Assembly: GCF_003031265.1 (NCBI RefSeq)
Contig: NZ_CP019966.1
Coordinates: 3,410,001 to 3,474,000 of the forward strand
Reading direction: 5' to 3'
Origin: Rhodopseudomonas palustris
GTDB lineage: Bacteria > Pseudomonadota > Alphaproteobacteria > Rhizobiales > Xanthobacteraceae
DNA: 64,000 nt
Shown here piece after piece: positions 46,814 to 55,576 of this stretch. The notes under the pieces are model-generated. The model worked only from the letters and a program-made list of their open reading frames with translations. It had not been told where the DNA came from and searched no databases. Position 1 is the first letter of the stretch, and each line of letters starts with the position of its first letter. The position numbers were made by a program, and so were the translations under genes.

Positions 46814-47281
46814 ATGACCGGGGTGATCGAGCAGAAACTGACCGCGCAGGGCATCGTGTTGCACGAGCCGGCGAGCCCGGTCGCCAACTATGTGGGCTTC
46901 GTCCGCACCGGCAATCTGCTGGTGGTATCCGGGCAGGTTTGCTTCGACGGCGCAGGCAAGCTGGTCGCCCAGGGCAAGCTCGGCGCCGACGTCTCGATCG
47001 AACAGGGCAACGCCGCAGCGCGCGCTTGCGCGATCAACCTGCTGGCGCAGCTCAAGGCGGCGCTGGGCGATCTCGACAAGGTGGTGCGTGTGGTGCGGCT
47101 GGGCGGTTTCATCAACTCGACGCCGGACTTCGTCGACGGGCCGAAGGTGATGAACGGCGCTTCCGACCTGATGGTCGCCGTGTTCGGTGACAAGGGCCGC
47201 CACGCCCGCACCACTGTCGGCGTCGCCTCGCTGCCGGCCAATGCCGCGGTCGAGGTCGAAGGCCTGTTCGAAGTCGCGTAA
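46814..47281 (+). CDS. RidA/YjgF family protein
   Basis: The 155-residue protein belongs to the RidA enamine/imine deaminase superfamily: LVVSGQVCFDGAGKLVAQGKLG, ACAINLLAQLKAALGDLDKVVRVVRLGGFINSTPDF, and HARTTVGVASLPANAAVEVEGLFEV with the conserved Glu near the end. The usual catalytic Arg (RTTVG) is present. This longer YjgF subgroup has an N-terminal helix (EQKLTAQGIVLHEPASPVANYV). ATG 46814 is preferred because GGGGAT stands seven bases before; ATG 46802 is in frame. A glycerophosphodiesterase gene follows at 19 bases. Confidence 0.9.
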   Translation: MTGVIEQKLTAQGIVLHEPASPVANYVGFVRTGNLLVVSGQVCFDGAGKLVAQGKLGADVSIEQGNAAARACAINLLAQLKAALGDLDKVVRVVRLGGFINSTPDFVDGPKVMNGASDLMVAVFGDKGRHARTTVGVASLPANAAVEVEGLFEVA

Positions 47282-47300
47282 CCCCGCGGGAGACAGAGCG

Positions 47301-48047
47301 ATGCGCGCGCCCGACTGGCTGACCGCCCGACCGGTCGCGCATCGCGGCCTGCACGACCGCGCCCGCGGCATCGTCGAGAACATGCCCGGCGCGATCAACG
47401 CAGCGATCGCCGGCAATTTCAGTATCGAAGTGGACATCCAGCTCACCGCCGACGGTGAAGCGATGGTCCACCATGACGACGATCTCGGCCGACTGACCGA
47501 CGGTGACGGGGCCCTGCTCGGCATGACAGCAGCACAGCTCCGCCAGGTGCCGTTCAAGGATACGCCCGAGCGGATGATGTCGGTCGGCGAGCTGTGCGAC
47601 CTCGTCGCCGGCCGCGCGGCGCTGGTGATCGAACTGAAGAGCCATTTCGACGGCGACCGCAAGCTCGCGCGCCGGCTGCTCCAGGTGCTGGACAGCTACA
47701 AGGGCCCGGTCGCGGCAATGTCGTTCGATCCCGACCAGGTGCTGGCGCTCCGCCAGCTTGCGCCGAAGCTGCCGCGTGGCATCACCGCGGAGCGTAGCTA
47801 TGACGACGCCTATTGGGCCAAGCTCAACGAGGCGCAGCGCGACCCGATGGTGGCGCTGAAGCACGGTCTCAGAACCCAGCCGCACTTCGTCGCCTACCGG
47901 GTCGATGACCTCCCTGCCCCGGCGCCGTGGATCGCGCGCAATTTGTTCGGCTGCGCACTGCTGAGCTGGACGGTGCGCACCCCCGAGCAGCGCGCCCGCG
48001 CCGCCCGCTACGCCGACCAAATGATCTTCGAGGGCTTTGTTCCGTAA
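47301..48047 (+). CDS. glycerophosphodiester phosphodiesterase family protein
   Basis: The 248-residue protein is a cytoplasmic GDPD of the TIM-barrel class. The catalytic His14/Arg15 (VAHRGLHDR), metal ligands Glu43 and Asp45 (SIEVDIQLTADG) and second His around 57-58 (AMVHHDDDLGRLTDG) are in place. No signal peptide is visible, so it probably recycles glycerophosphodiesters in the cytosol. It follows the RidA gene closely, and the next gene may start two bases after its stop. Confidence 0.91.
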   Translation: MRAPDWLTARPVAHRGLHDRARGIVENMPGAINAAIAGNFSIEVDIQLTADGEAMVHHDDDLGRLTDGDGALLGMTAAQLRQVPFKDTPERMMSVGELCDLVAGRAALVIELKSHFDGDRKLARRLLQVLDSYKGPVAAMSFDPDQVLALRQLAPKLPRGITAERSYDDAYWAKLNEAQRDPMVALKHGLRTQPHFVAYRVDDLPAPAPWIARNLFGCALLSWTVRTPEQRARAARYADQMIFEGFVP

Positions 48048-48049
48048 TC

Positions 48050-49378
48050 GTGACCGCAACCGGTCTTGAACGAAGCGCGGCAAATGCCCAATCTCTGCGG
48101 AATGACAGTCAGCAGCGCTTTTTCCACCGGTTCGGCGGTTTGACGACAACATCCGACATCACGCTGGAAGCGGTGTCATCGGTGGATGCGATCTCCGCCG
48201 CCGATTGGGATGCCTGCGCGCGCTCCGGGACGATCGTCCCTCATCCGGATCGGACCGGCGGAGCCGGCAGCGCCCGCACGGCCGCGACAGCCGCCTACAA
48301 TCCGTTTCTCAGCCACGCGTTCTTCGCCGCGCTCGAACAGTCGCGGTCGGCAAGTGCCCGCACCGGCTGGGGGCCGCGGCACCTGATCGCCCGCGAGGAT
48401 GGACGTATCGTCGGGCTCGTGCCGTGCTATCTGAAATCGCATTCGCAGGGCGAATACGTGTTCGACCGCGGCTGGGCCGACGCCTATGAGCGCGCCGGCG
48501 GTAGCTACTATCCCAAGCTTCAAGTCTCGGTGCCGTTTACCCCTGCAACCGGGCCGCGCCTGCTGATCCGCGATGGCGTCGATCCGGCGCGTGTCGGCGG
48601 CGCGCTGGTGAACGGTCTGATGGCGCTGTGCGATCTCAGCAAGGCGTCGTCGGTGCACGTCACCTTCGCGCGAGAGAGCGAGTGGCGCTTCCTTGCCGAG
48701 CGCGGTTTCCTGCAACGCACCGATCAGCAGTTTCACTGGCACAATGCCGGCTATTCAAGCTTCGACGATTTCCTCGCGACGCTGAACTCGCGCCATCGCA
48801 AGGGCATCAAGCGCGAGCGGCGCGATGCGGTGGCGAATGGCATCACCATCCATCACCTCACCGGCGCGGATATCACTGAGGACGCTTGGGACGCGTTCTT
48901 CGAGTTCTACATCGAGACCGGCTCGCGCAAATGGGGACGGCCCTACCTGAACAGGGAATTCTACTCCCTGATCGGCCAGAGCATGAGCGAGGACGTGCTG
49001 CTGGTGATGGCGAAGCGTAACGGCCGGTGGATCGCCGGCGCGATCAACTTCATCGGCGGCGACACGCTGTTCGGCCGTCATTGGGGCGCGATCGAGCATC
49101 ATCCATTTCTGCATTTCGAGGTGTGCTACTATCAGGCGATCGACTTTGCGATCACGCGCGGCCTCAAGGTGGTCGAAGCCGGCGCACAGGGCGAGCACAA
49201 GATCGCACGTGGCTATCTGCCGCAGACCACCTACTCGGCGCACTTCATCGCAGACCCGGCGCTGCGCCGCGCGATCGCCGATTATCTCAAGCGCGAACGA
49301 ATGTATGTTGACGAGATGGGCCGCGAGCTGACCGAAGCCGGTCCTTTTAAAAAAGGTAACATCGCCGATCCGGCTTGA
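48050..49378 (+). CDS. GNAT/FemAB-like protein (PF04339 type)
   Basis: A 442-residue protein with tandem GNAT-like folds: NPFLSHAFFAALEQSRSA then RHLIAREDGRIVGLVPCYLKSHSQGEYVFDRGWADAYERAGG, and FLATLNSRHRKGIKRERRDAVANG to GRHWGAIEHHPFLHFEVCYYQAIDFAITRGLKVVEAGAQGEHKIARGY. This is the pattern of the PF04339 family, related to FemAB peptidyltransferases; substrates are unknown. GTG 48050 follows the previous stop by two bases; TTG 48140, before TTTSDITLEAV, is an alternative and would remove 30 residues that are less conserved looking. Confidence 0.82.
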   Translation: MTATGLERSAANAQSLRNDSQQRFFHRFGGLTTTSDITLEAVSSVDAISAADWDACARSGTIVPHPDRTGGAGSARTAATAAYNPFLSHAFFAALEQSRSASARTGWGPRHLIAREDGRIVGLVPCYLKSHSQGEYVFDRGWADAYERAGGSYYPKLQVSVPFTPATGPRLLIRDGVDPARVGGALVNGLMALCDLSKASSVHVTFARESEWRFLAERGFLQRTDQQFHWHNAGYSSFDDFLATLNSRHRKGIKRERRDAVANGITIHHLTGADITEDAWDAFFEFYIETGSRKWGRPYLNREFYSLIGQSMSEDVLLVMAKRNGRWIAGAINFIGGDTLFGRHWGAIEHHPFLHFEVCYYQAIDFAITRGLKVVEAGAQGEHKIARGYLPQTTYSAHFIADPALRRAIADYLKRERMYVDEMGRELTEAGPFKKGNIADPA

Positions 49379-49427
49379 CCCGCCTATGCACGGTGACGAC
49401 AATCGCGCCGCCAAGCCCGGAGCAACC

Positions 49428-49856
49428 ATGACCGCTTACGATCCCGAGAACATTTTCGCCAAGATCCTGCGCGGCGAAATCCCGTGTCACAAAATCTATG
49501 AAGACGATCACGTCTTCGCCTTCCTCGACATCATGCCGCGTTCGACCGGCCACACGCTGGTGATCCCGAAAGCACCGGCGCGCAACATCCTCGACATCAC
49601 GCCCGAGGATTTCGCCCATGTGGCGCGCGGCGCACACAAGATCGCACACGCGGCGATGAAGGCGTTCAAAGCCGACGGCATCGTGGTGCAGCAGTTCAGC
49701 GAACCGGCCGCCGGCCAGGTGGTCTATCATCTGCACATGCACGTGATGCTGCGCCACGAAGGCGTGCCGCTGCTGCCGCCGGCCTCGCGCAAGGAAGAGC
49801 CCGCGGTGCTCGAACAACACGCCGCACAACTGAAGGCGGCGCTGTCACAGAGCTGA
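49428..49856 (+). CDS. HIT family protein (HinT-like)
   Basis: The 142-residue protein has ENIFAKILRGEIPCHKIYEDDHVFAFLDIMPRSTGHTLVIPK and the HIT triad HLHMHVM (His101, His103, His105), with GQVVYHLH before it. HinT-like enzymes hydrolyse nucleoside phosphoramidates. GGAG stands five bases ahead of ATG 49428. It lies 49 bases after the FemAB-like gene and is convergent with the TrmO-like gene. Confidence 0.93.
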   Translation: MTAYDPENIFAKILRGEIPCHKIYEDDHVFAFLDIMPRSTGHTLVIPKAPARNILDITPEDFAHVARGAHKIAHAAMKAFKADGIVVQQFSEPAAGQVVYHLHMHVMLRHEGVPLLPPASRKEEPAVLEQHAAQLKAALSQS

Positions 49857-49861
49857 GACGG

Positions 49862-50323
49862 CTACTTCACCATCGAGTGCACGCAGCGATCCGGCTTCAA
49901 GTCGATCAGCGGCGTGCCGTCGAGGCAATCGAGGCCGCGCACCAAGACGGTCGCGCCCTCGATCCCGACCACCGCCACCGACGAAATCCCGATTGGGTTC
50001 GGTCGCAGCGGCGAGCGCAGCGCGAAGGTGCCGCGCGGTCCGTCGATACCGTGGCCACGCTGGATCACCAGATCGCGCCGCGAGAGATGCAGCCAGTACA
50101 CCACCTGGGCATGGGCGAACTTGTCGAGTCCTTGGAGCGCCTGAATCCACGGCTCGAAGATCTCGAGCCGGCACACCGGCCCGTCGTGACTGCCCTGCCG
50201 CGGCGTCTCGCCGCGCGACGTCCAGGGCGTGTGAATGCGGCCGATGAACACCAGACCGGCATCGGTCGGCGGCGGCGCCTCGACCACGACCTCGCCTTCG
50301 CGGATCTCACCTCTGTCCATCAT
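49862..50323 (-). CDS. TrmO-like tRNA (t6A37) N6-methyltransferase
   Basis: The 153-residue protein matches the TrmO/UPF0066 beta-barrel family: FIGRIHTPWTSRGETPRQGS at the start, IQALQGLDKFAHAQVVYWLHLSRRD, RGTFALRSPLRPNPIGISSVAVVGIEG, and LDCLDGTPLIDLKPD. In Escherichia coli TrmO methylates t6A37 of threonine tRNA with AdoMet; the RSPxRPNPIG element is the family signature. ATG 50323 is preceded by AGAAGG. Length is shorter than the two-domain E. coli protein, so only the methyltransferase domain is present. Confidence 0.87.
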   Translation of the reverse strand: MMDRGEIREGEVVVEAPPPTDAGLVFIGRIHTPWTSRGETPRQGSHDGPVCRLEIFEPWIQALQGLDKFAHAQVVYWLHLSRRDLVIQRGHGIDGPRGTFALRSPLRPNPIGISSVAVVGIEGATVLVRGLDCLDGTPLIDLKPDRCVHSMVK

Positions 50324-50372
50324 TATGCGCCTTCTCACTGACAGCCCGGTGTAGCGCGAAACCGCACAGGTT

Positions 50373-50717
50373 TCACCGCCACCAAAGTTGGCCGATCAGC
50401 AGCACCGCCTCGCCCGCCACCACGCCGGCGAAGATCGAGCGGCGCGCGGCCAGAAACACCGCAAGGCCCGCCGCCACCGCACCATAGCGCAGCATCGGCG
50501 ACACGCTCGCCAATGCGCCCGGCGGCAGGAACAGGATCTGGGCAATCACGCCCGCCAGGATCGCGGTCGCGACCGCGCGCACCCAGATCAAAAGCTCCGA
50601 GCCTTCGTCGATGCCACCGCCGAGCCACAACCCGAGCATCCGCCAGGCTTCGTTCGGCAGCACGCCGGCGAGCACCAGCACCATCAGCGCCTGCCAATTG
50701 CCGATGAAGTCGCTCAC
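50373..50717 (-). CDS. azlD: AzlD family branched-chain amino acid transport protein
   Basis: The 114-residue protein has four hydrophobic helices, with GNWQALMVLVLAGVLPNEAWRMLGLWLGGG first and AVAAGLAVFLAARRSIFAGVVAGEAVLLIGQLWW last. It is the small AzlD partner of the AzlC permease, and the two form a branched-chain amino acid exporter like BrnFE. The GTG start overlaps the azlC stop by four bases. It is not visible as a separate frame because a longer one runs through it. Confidence 0.9.
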   Translation of the reverse strand: MSDFIGNWQALMVLVLAGVLPNEAWRMLGLWLGGGIDEGSELLIWVRAVATAILAGVIAQILFLPPGALASVSPMLRYGAVAAGLAVFLAARRSIFAGVVAGEAVLLIGQLWWR

Positions 50718-51457
50718 GCCCGCCTCCGTCGCCGCATCCAGTGCACGCCGTAGGCAATCGTCCCGGCCGAGACGCCGCTGATCAGCACGTCGACGCCGGT
50801 ATGCAGCAGCGCGACCAGCGGAAACAGCGCCAGCCCGAGCAGCAGCGCGACGACGTCGGCGAGTTCGCGGCAGTTGCGCGCGGTCGATAGCAGAAACGCC
50901 AGCGGGGTCAGCAGCAGGATCGCAGCGCCGAACGACTGCGGCAGGTTCGCCGCGAGCAGAAAGCCGATCACATTGGCAACGAGACACACCGAGACCAGGC
51001 CGGTGCCGAGACCATTGGCGAAGGCAACTCGCCGCTCGCGCGGCACCTGCGGCAGCAGACGGAAGCACTCCACCCACATCGTCACCGCGACGAAGTGCGC
51101 CGGCAGCACGAGATGCCGCAACTTTGTAGTCGGGGTCCTCAGCATCGGCAGCACCGACACCACCATGGGAAACAGCCGGATCGCCGACACGGTGACGGCG
51201 ATCGCCGCCTGCACCGGCGTCGCACCGGAGCCGAGCGACGAGATCAGGATGATCTGTGCCGGGCCGGCCCACACCAGCACGGTGCTCAGCAGCACCCAGC
51301 CGAGGCTGAAATGGCTGTCATGGGCGAGCGCACCGATGCCGATGAAGGTCGCGAACAGCACCAGCGTCAGCACACTGCCGCTAGCGGCAATCAGGCCGCG
51401 GAGAAAGGCACGGCCGGGGCTGTGCCAGTGCGGCGAAGTCGAGGAGGAAACGGGCAT
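50714..51457 (-). CDS. azlC: AzlC family branched-chain amino acid permease
   Basis: The 247-residue membrane protein has the AzlC signature: FLRGLIAASGSVLTLVLFATFIGIGALAHDSHFSLGWVLLSTVLVWAGPAQIILISSLGSGA, with SLGSG and RLFPMVVSVLPMLR. AzlC/AzlD export branched-chain amino acids and related compounds such as 4-azaleucine. It is the first gene of a two-gene operon with azlD. No Lrp-type regulator is next to it. Confidence 0.92.
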   Translation of the reverse strand: MPVSSSTSPHWHSPGRAFLRGLIAASGSVLTLVLFATFIGIGALAHDSHFSLGWVLLSTVLVWAGPAQIILISSLGSGATPVQAAIAVTVSAIRLFPMVVSVLPMLRTPTTKLRHLVLPAHFVAVTMWVECFRLLPQVPRERRVAFANGLGTGLVSVCLVANVIGFLLAANLPQSFGAAILLLTPLAFLLSTARNCRELADVVALLLGLALFPLVALLHTGVDVLISGVSAGTIAYGVHWMRRRRRA

Positions 51458-51609
51458 GCGGTCTCTGCGAGTTACGCCCCATACGCGCTGCCCAGGGCGC
51501 TGCGGTCAAGGCGCTGCGTTTACCTTAACCATCGGTTTCTCTTCAGTCGAATTCGAGAATCGCCACCACCTGTGATAGCAAAACACAACCATCGCGACAG
51601 GAGACGGGG

Positions 51610-51969
51610 ATGTTCGATCGAAGGTGCACAGCTCGCCAGCGCGTTTACTATGGCGGCCGCCTGGTGTTTCAGGCTCGCGCATCCACGTTCGACTGCATCG
51701 TCCGCAACTTCTCGGGGAACGGCGCGCAGGTCGAGGTCGACAATCCTGCGGCCGTGCCGGACACCGTCGAGTTGATGATCCCCCGTCAGGGCATCTCCTA
51801 TTTCGGCCGGATCGTCTGGCGCCTCGAGAACATGGCCGGCCTCGTCCTGGAGACGCCGCGGCGCCACGTGGATTCGCTGCCACTCGACATCGCGCTCCGG
51901 CTGCGCGCAACCGAGCGCGTCAATCAGCAGCTCCGCACGCAGCTCAGCGACCTGCGCTCCCAATTCTGA
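51610..51969 (+). CDS. PilZ domain protein
   Basis: The 119-residue protein has one PilZ domain: MFDRRCTARQRVYYGGRLVF gives the N-terminal RxxxR-like c-di-GMP element (RRCTARQRV), and IVRNFSGNGAQVEVD the D/NxSxxG motif. It should bind cyclic di-GMP, which PleD at 42-43 kb would make. The partner it controls is unknown, and the final helical part (RVNQQLRTQLSDLRSQF) suggests dimerisation. It is convergent with the lytic transglycosylase gene. Confidence 0.9.
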   Translation: MFDRRCTARQRVYYGGRLVFQARASTFDCIVRNFSGNGAQVEVDNPAAVPDTVELMIPRQGISYFGRIVWRLENMAGLVLETPRRHVDSLPLDIALRLRATERVNQQLRTQLSDLRSQF

Positions 51970-51983
51970 TCCGCCTCGGGCCG

Positions 51984-53015
51984 TCAGCCTCGATTGCGCA
52001 GCACCAGGCACGCCTGCCCGGCCCGGCGGATCTGCTTGCACAGATCGTCCGCTTCGCCGCGCGTGTCGGCGCCAATCCGCACCTGATAGAACGGCCGGGT
52101 GCCGCGGCTGCGGAACAGGCCGCTCAGCAATGTCGGGTCGCGCTCGCCGATCACGCCGCTCAGCCGCGACATCGCTCGCGCGTAGCTCGCCAGCGCGCGG
52201 TTGCGATTGAAGCCGGCGGCGAGCTGCACACCCCAGGGCCGATCGGCGCCGAGCTTCACACGTTGTTCGAGCTCGGCGACGAACGGATTCGGCGCCCGCT
52301 TCAACAGCGCCATCAGCGTGCGGCAATCGGTGTCTGCCTTGGTCTCCGGCAGCTTTGCGGCACGTCCCGCCTTGGCCCAGTCGTCGACCGAACTACCGGT
52401 GATCGCGAACACGTAGTCCCGCGTCTGCAGCGGCATACCGCCAGTCCCGGCGAGCCATTCCTGCACCCGGCGCGGCCCGGCGTTATAGGCAGCCGCTGCA
52501 AGCCCGAGATTGCCGAACTGATCGCGCAGCTCCTTGAGGAATTCGGCCGACTTCGGCAGCGCCTGCACCGGATCGAACGGATCGAGCAGCCGGCGCTCGT
52601 TGGCCGTGCCGGGCATGAACTGGGCGATGCCTTGCGCGCGCTTACCACTGCGTGTCACCGGGCCCACGGCATCCGGCTGAAACCGGCTCTCCTGCCAGAT
52701 CACGCGGGCGAAAAACTCCAGCGGCAAATCGTGAGCCTTGGCGGCCGATTCGATCATCAGGCAGATCGACTCCCGCGTACCCGCATCACCGCCCTTGTCG
52801 GTGGCATCGGCCGGCTTGTCGCCGGGTATGGCTTGATTGGGCTCTGCTGCAGGCTTGGCTTGGTCCGCGGCAGGTGCTGGCTTGCTCGGTTCGGCCGCAG
52901 CCGGCGGTGCGGCGGCGTCCGTCTTTGGCTGTGGCGTATCCTCAGCATACACCGGAGCGCAGGCGAGCAAGGTCAGCGCGGCCGCAACGGGCGCGAGCCA
53001 AGGCGGCCGGATCAT
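51984..53015 (-). CDS. lytic murein transglycosylase with SPOR-like C terminus
   Basis: The 343-residue protein has a signal peptide (LAPVAAALTLLACAPVYAE), a Pro/Ala-rich linker to about residue 80, then an SLT goose-lysozyme domain with catalytic Glu109 in FARVIWQESRFQPDAVG, GIAQFMPGTANERRLLDPFDP and AAAYNAGPRRVQEWLAG. The last 40 residues (PFYQVRIGADTRGEADDLCKQIRRAGQACLVLRNRG) resemble a SPOR domain that binds denuded glycan strands. It cleaves peptidoglycan in the periplasm. ATG 53015 follows AAGGGA; the longer upstream frame has no family features. Confidence 0.88.
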   Translation of the reverse strand: MIRPPWLAPVAAALTLLACAPVYAEDTPQPKTDAAAPPAAAEPSKPAPAADQAKPAAEPNQAIPGDKPADATDKGGDAGTRESICLMIESAAKAHDLPLEFFARVIWQESRFQPDAVGPVTRSGKRAQGIAQFMPGTANERRLLDPFDPVQALPKSAEFLKELRDQFGNLGLAAAAYNAGPRRVQEWLAGTGGMPLQTRDYVFAITGSSVDDWAKAGRAAKLPETKADTDCRTLMALLKRAPNPFVAELEQRVKLGADRPWGVQLAAGFNRNRALASYARAMSRLSGVIGERDPTLLSGLFRSRGTRPFYQVRIGADTRGEADDLCKQIRRAGQACLVLRNRG

Positions 53016-53402
53016 GCGCGGTTTCCCTTCAACGGCCGCATTCCTTGACTCACCCAGGCAACGGACTAGCAATTCAACGACGCAGTTTCGGGAACGCATG
53101 ATGGCCGAAACTGATCCGAATGCCAGCGCTGCGGCCGATGCCAAAAGCTGTGCGAGAGTCTGGGTCGAAACGGCGCAGCGATACCGCAAGCCTCGTTGTC
53201 GCCTCGTCTTTCCGGCAATTGCCTGGTCGACCCGTTGGACTAAAACGTCGATTCGAAACGCCACGCGCGAACCGCGGCATCGATACCGCAGGTTCGGACT
53301 CGCCAGGGGACGACGACCATCAAGCGCAAACAACCAAAACAGCGCCGGCCGAAGAAGAAGCATCACGGCGGTCAGCCGCGACCGGCCGCCGCTGCACGAG
53401 CG
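53016..53402. other. 387-base spacer between divergent envelope genes
   Basis: No supported gene. It contains the promoter regions of both divergent genes, not resolved here, and probably the true beginning of the glycosyltransferase-like gene: the same frame is open from 53244 and AGGGGA at 53305-53310 stands eight bases ahead of an ATC codon at 53319. Confidence 0.45.
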
Positions 53403-55502
53403 TTGCCGCCGGACGATGAGACCGCTGTCGCATCGAGCGCCGACGAGGCTCAGGTCTCCGCCGCGCCTGCGGCCGCCAAGCCGGCACCGGCCACCGCGGA
53501 GCCCCGGCCTGCGCCGCCACCGGTCAAACCGCAAACCGCGCCGAAGCCGCTTCCTGGCCCGAAGCCGAAGCAACCGCAGACCAAGCAGCCCAGGCCGGCA
53601 CGTGGGACCGGACAGATTGCACCGGCGCCGGCCGCGACTCCTGCGGCGGCGGCGCCTCCCGCCGCCGCGCGCGCCAGCTTCCTGCCGCTGACGCTGCTGC
53701 TCGGCGCCTGCGACAGTCTTTTCGACATGCTGCGCAACCGTCCGCAGCGGCTGCTGCTGTGGGTGCTCGGCCTGTACGGCACGCTGTGGTTCATCAGCGC
53801 CATCAGCTTCCCCGGACTGCCCGCCGTCGGCTACGAAATGGCGCTGTTCGGCAGCGAGCTGCAGGGCGGCTATTGGAAGTATCCACCGCTGGCGCCGTGG
53901 CTGACCGAACTCGTTTCGCTCGCCACCGGACGCTGGAACGGCGCACAGCTTCTGCTCGCGCTGGGCTCCGCGCTGATGACGCTGGCGCTGCTGTGGCGCC
54001 TTGGCGCCTCGATCTTTGGCGCCAGCGGAGCGACGCTCGCTGTGGCGCTCACCATCCTGATCGGCTGCTTCGGCCCGCAGGTCACCGCCTACGATCCGGC
54101 GATCGCCAGCCTGCCCTTTGCGGTCGCTGTCGTGTTACTTTATCGCCGCGCCGTACTCGGCGGCATGCGGTCGAGCTGGATCGGGCTCGGCATTGCCGCT
54201 GCGATTCTGATCTCCACTAACCATGCCGGCGCTGCACTTGTCCTCGTGCTGATCGGACACTTGGTGCTGACCGCAGATGGTCGTCGCCGGCTGGCGACCA
54301 GTGGCGTGGCGGTCGCCGCGGGCGCCTGTTTCGTGGTGCTGCTGCCGCACCTGATGTGGCTGGCGCAGGCGCATGTCGCCTCGGCTGTCGCCGACGACGG
54401 AGCGACAGGGTTGTGGCCGCGGATCAGTGCGGCGTTCGCTTTCGTGTTCGGCCAAGTCGGACTCAACCTCGGACTGATCGTGATCGCCGGCCTCGCTTTC
54501 ATCCCGCGGCTGCCGCTGCAGGGCGAGCCGGCGGACCTCGAACTCACTGCTCCGAGCGCGTTCGATCGCTCGCTGCTGGTCGCAGCGGCAGTGCTGCCGT
54601 CGATGCTAGTCGGGCTCGGCAGCGTGTTCGGCTGGTTCACGATCGGCGCCTACACCGGCAGCGCGCTGGTGGCGTTCTCCGGTCTGGCTCTGGTGGCGTT
54701 GCTGCCGGCCCGGCTGACGATCCGCGCGCCGCGCCTTGCGATCGCCGCCTGGATGCTGGTGCTGTTCGGCGTCCCGATCGGCTACGCGACCTCGACCTAC
54801 TCCCGTGCCTACCGCAGCGGGCCGGTGCCGACCGAGCTGTATCCGGCCAAGGCGCTGTCCAAAGCGATGCAGTCGGTGTGGAAGAGCCGGACCACCCATC
54901 CGCTCGATATCGTCACCGGCAGCACGCGCGAGGCCGGCTTCGTCGCAGCATACGCTTCGCCGCGTCCGTCGGTGTTCATCGACGCCGATTTTGCCAAGAG
55001 CCCCTGGATCACGGCCGACCGGCTGAAGCGCTCCGGCACCCTGGTGGTGTGGAGCACGGACGAGTTCAAACGCACCGACGAGCTGCCGGCGCCGTATCGG
55101 ACGGCACTCGGCAATGCGCCCCCGGTATTCGGCACCATGGTGCTGCCGCTCGGCGGCGGCAAACTGAAGGCCTACGGTTGGGCCATGATCCCGCCGGAGG
55201 GCGTGGTGCTGCCGCCTCCGGCCTCCGCGGCGCCGCCGGCGCCAACCGTGGCACCAGCGCCGACACCGCCCTCACCTGCCCCTGCGCCAGCCCCAGCTAG
55301 CCCGCCTGTTGCCGCTCCAGAGGCACCTCAGCCTGCTCCGCCCGAGGCAGCCGAGCCTGCTGCACCGACCGCAACGGCACCTACGGAGCCATCTGCTCCG
55401 CCCCCTGTGGCCGAACCGGAAAAGCCGGAAGCGCCTAACGCGGCGCCGACCGACGAGCAGCCGTCGCCGGCCGGACCGTCACCGACACGGCCACCGGAAT
55501 AG
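53403..55502 (+). CDS. multispanning glycosyltransferase-like (GT39/GT83 fold) membrane protein
   Basis: The 699-residue protein has a Pro/Ala/Lys leader, about eleven spans from residue 90 to 470, a periplasmic globular part and a Pro/Ala tail of 100 residues. FISAISFPGLPAVGYEMALFGSELQGGYWKYPPLAPWLTELVS resembles the first loop of PMT/ArnT polyprenyl-phosphate-sugar transferases (KYPPL, as in HPPL), though the acidic DE pair is not obvious. It probably transfers a sugar at the periplasmic face. The only standard start is TTG 53403; a noncanonical ATC at 53319 with AGGGGA upstream may be the real one. Confidence 0.75.
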   Translation: MPPDDETAVASSADEAQVSAAPAAAKPAPATAEPRPAPPPVKPQTAPKPLPGPKPKQPQTKQPRPARGTGQIAPAPAATPAAAAPPAAARASFLPLTLLLGACDSLFDMLRNRPQRLLLWVLGLYGTLWFISAISFPGLPAVGYEMALFGSELQGGYWKYPPLAPWLTELVSLATGRWNGAQLLLALGSALMTLALLWRLGASIFGASGATLAVALTILIGCFGPQVTAYDPAIASLPFAVAVVLLYRRAVLGGMRSSWIGLGIAAAILISTNHAGAALVLVLIGHLVLTADGRRRLATSGVAVAAGACFVVLLPHLMWLAQAHVASAVADDGATGLWPRISAAFAFVFGQVGLNLGLIVIAGLAFIPRLPLQGEPADLELTAPSAFDRSLLVAAAVLPSMLVGLGSVFGWFTIGAYTGSALVAFSGLALVALLPARLTIRAPRLAIAAWMLVLFGVPIGYATSTYSRAYRSGPVPTELYPAKALSKAMQSVWKSRTTHPLDIVTGSTREAGFVAAYASPRPSVFIDADFAKSPWITADRLKRSGTLVVWSTDEFKRTDELPAPYRTALGNAPPVFGTMVLPLGGGKLKAYGWAMIPPEGVVLPPPASAAPPAPTVAPAPTPPSPAPAPAPASPPVAAPEAPQPAPPEAAEPAAPTATAPTEPSAPPPVAEPEKPEAPNAAPTDEQPSPAGPSPTRPPE

Positions 55503-55524
55503 CACTCGGTAGCTCCACAAACGA

Positions 55525-55552
55525 CGAGGCCGGCGATCGCTCGCCGGCCTCG
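55525..55552. terminator. 12-base perfect hairpin between convergent genes
   Basis: CGAGGCCGGCGA (55525-55536) pairs exactly with TCGCCGGCCTCG (55541-55552) around TCGC. It lies between the glycosyltransferase-like gene and clpA and can serve both; a T-rich TCGTTTGT follows on the minus strand. Confidence 0.7.
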
Positions 55553-55576
55553 CTGATTGAGATCGTCGGTTTCAGA

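Noticed and set aside
50718..51272. Long minus-strand frame (299 residues) covering azlD and part of azlC
   Set aside because: Only the last 114 codons encode AzlD; the rest is an off-frame reading of azlC, which has clear family sequence.
52837..53691. Plus-strand frame with MMAETDPNASAAADAKSCARVW
   Set aside because: It starts antisense inside the transglycosylase gene, runs into the glycosyltransferase gene in another frame, and shows no fold features.
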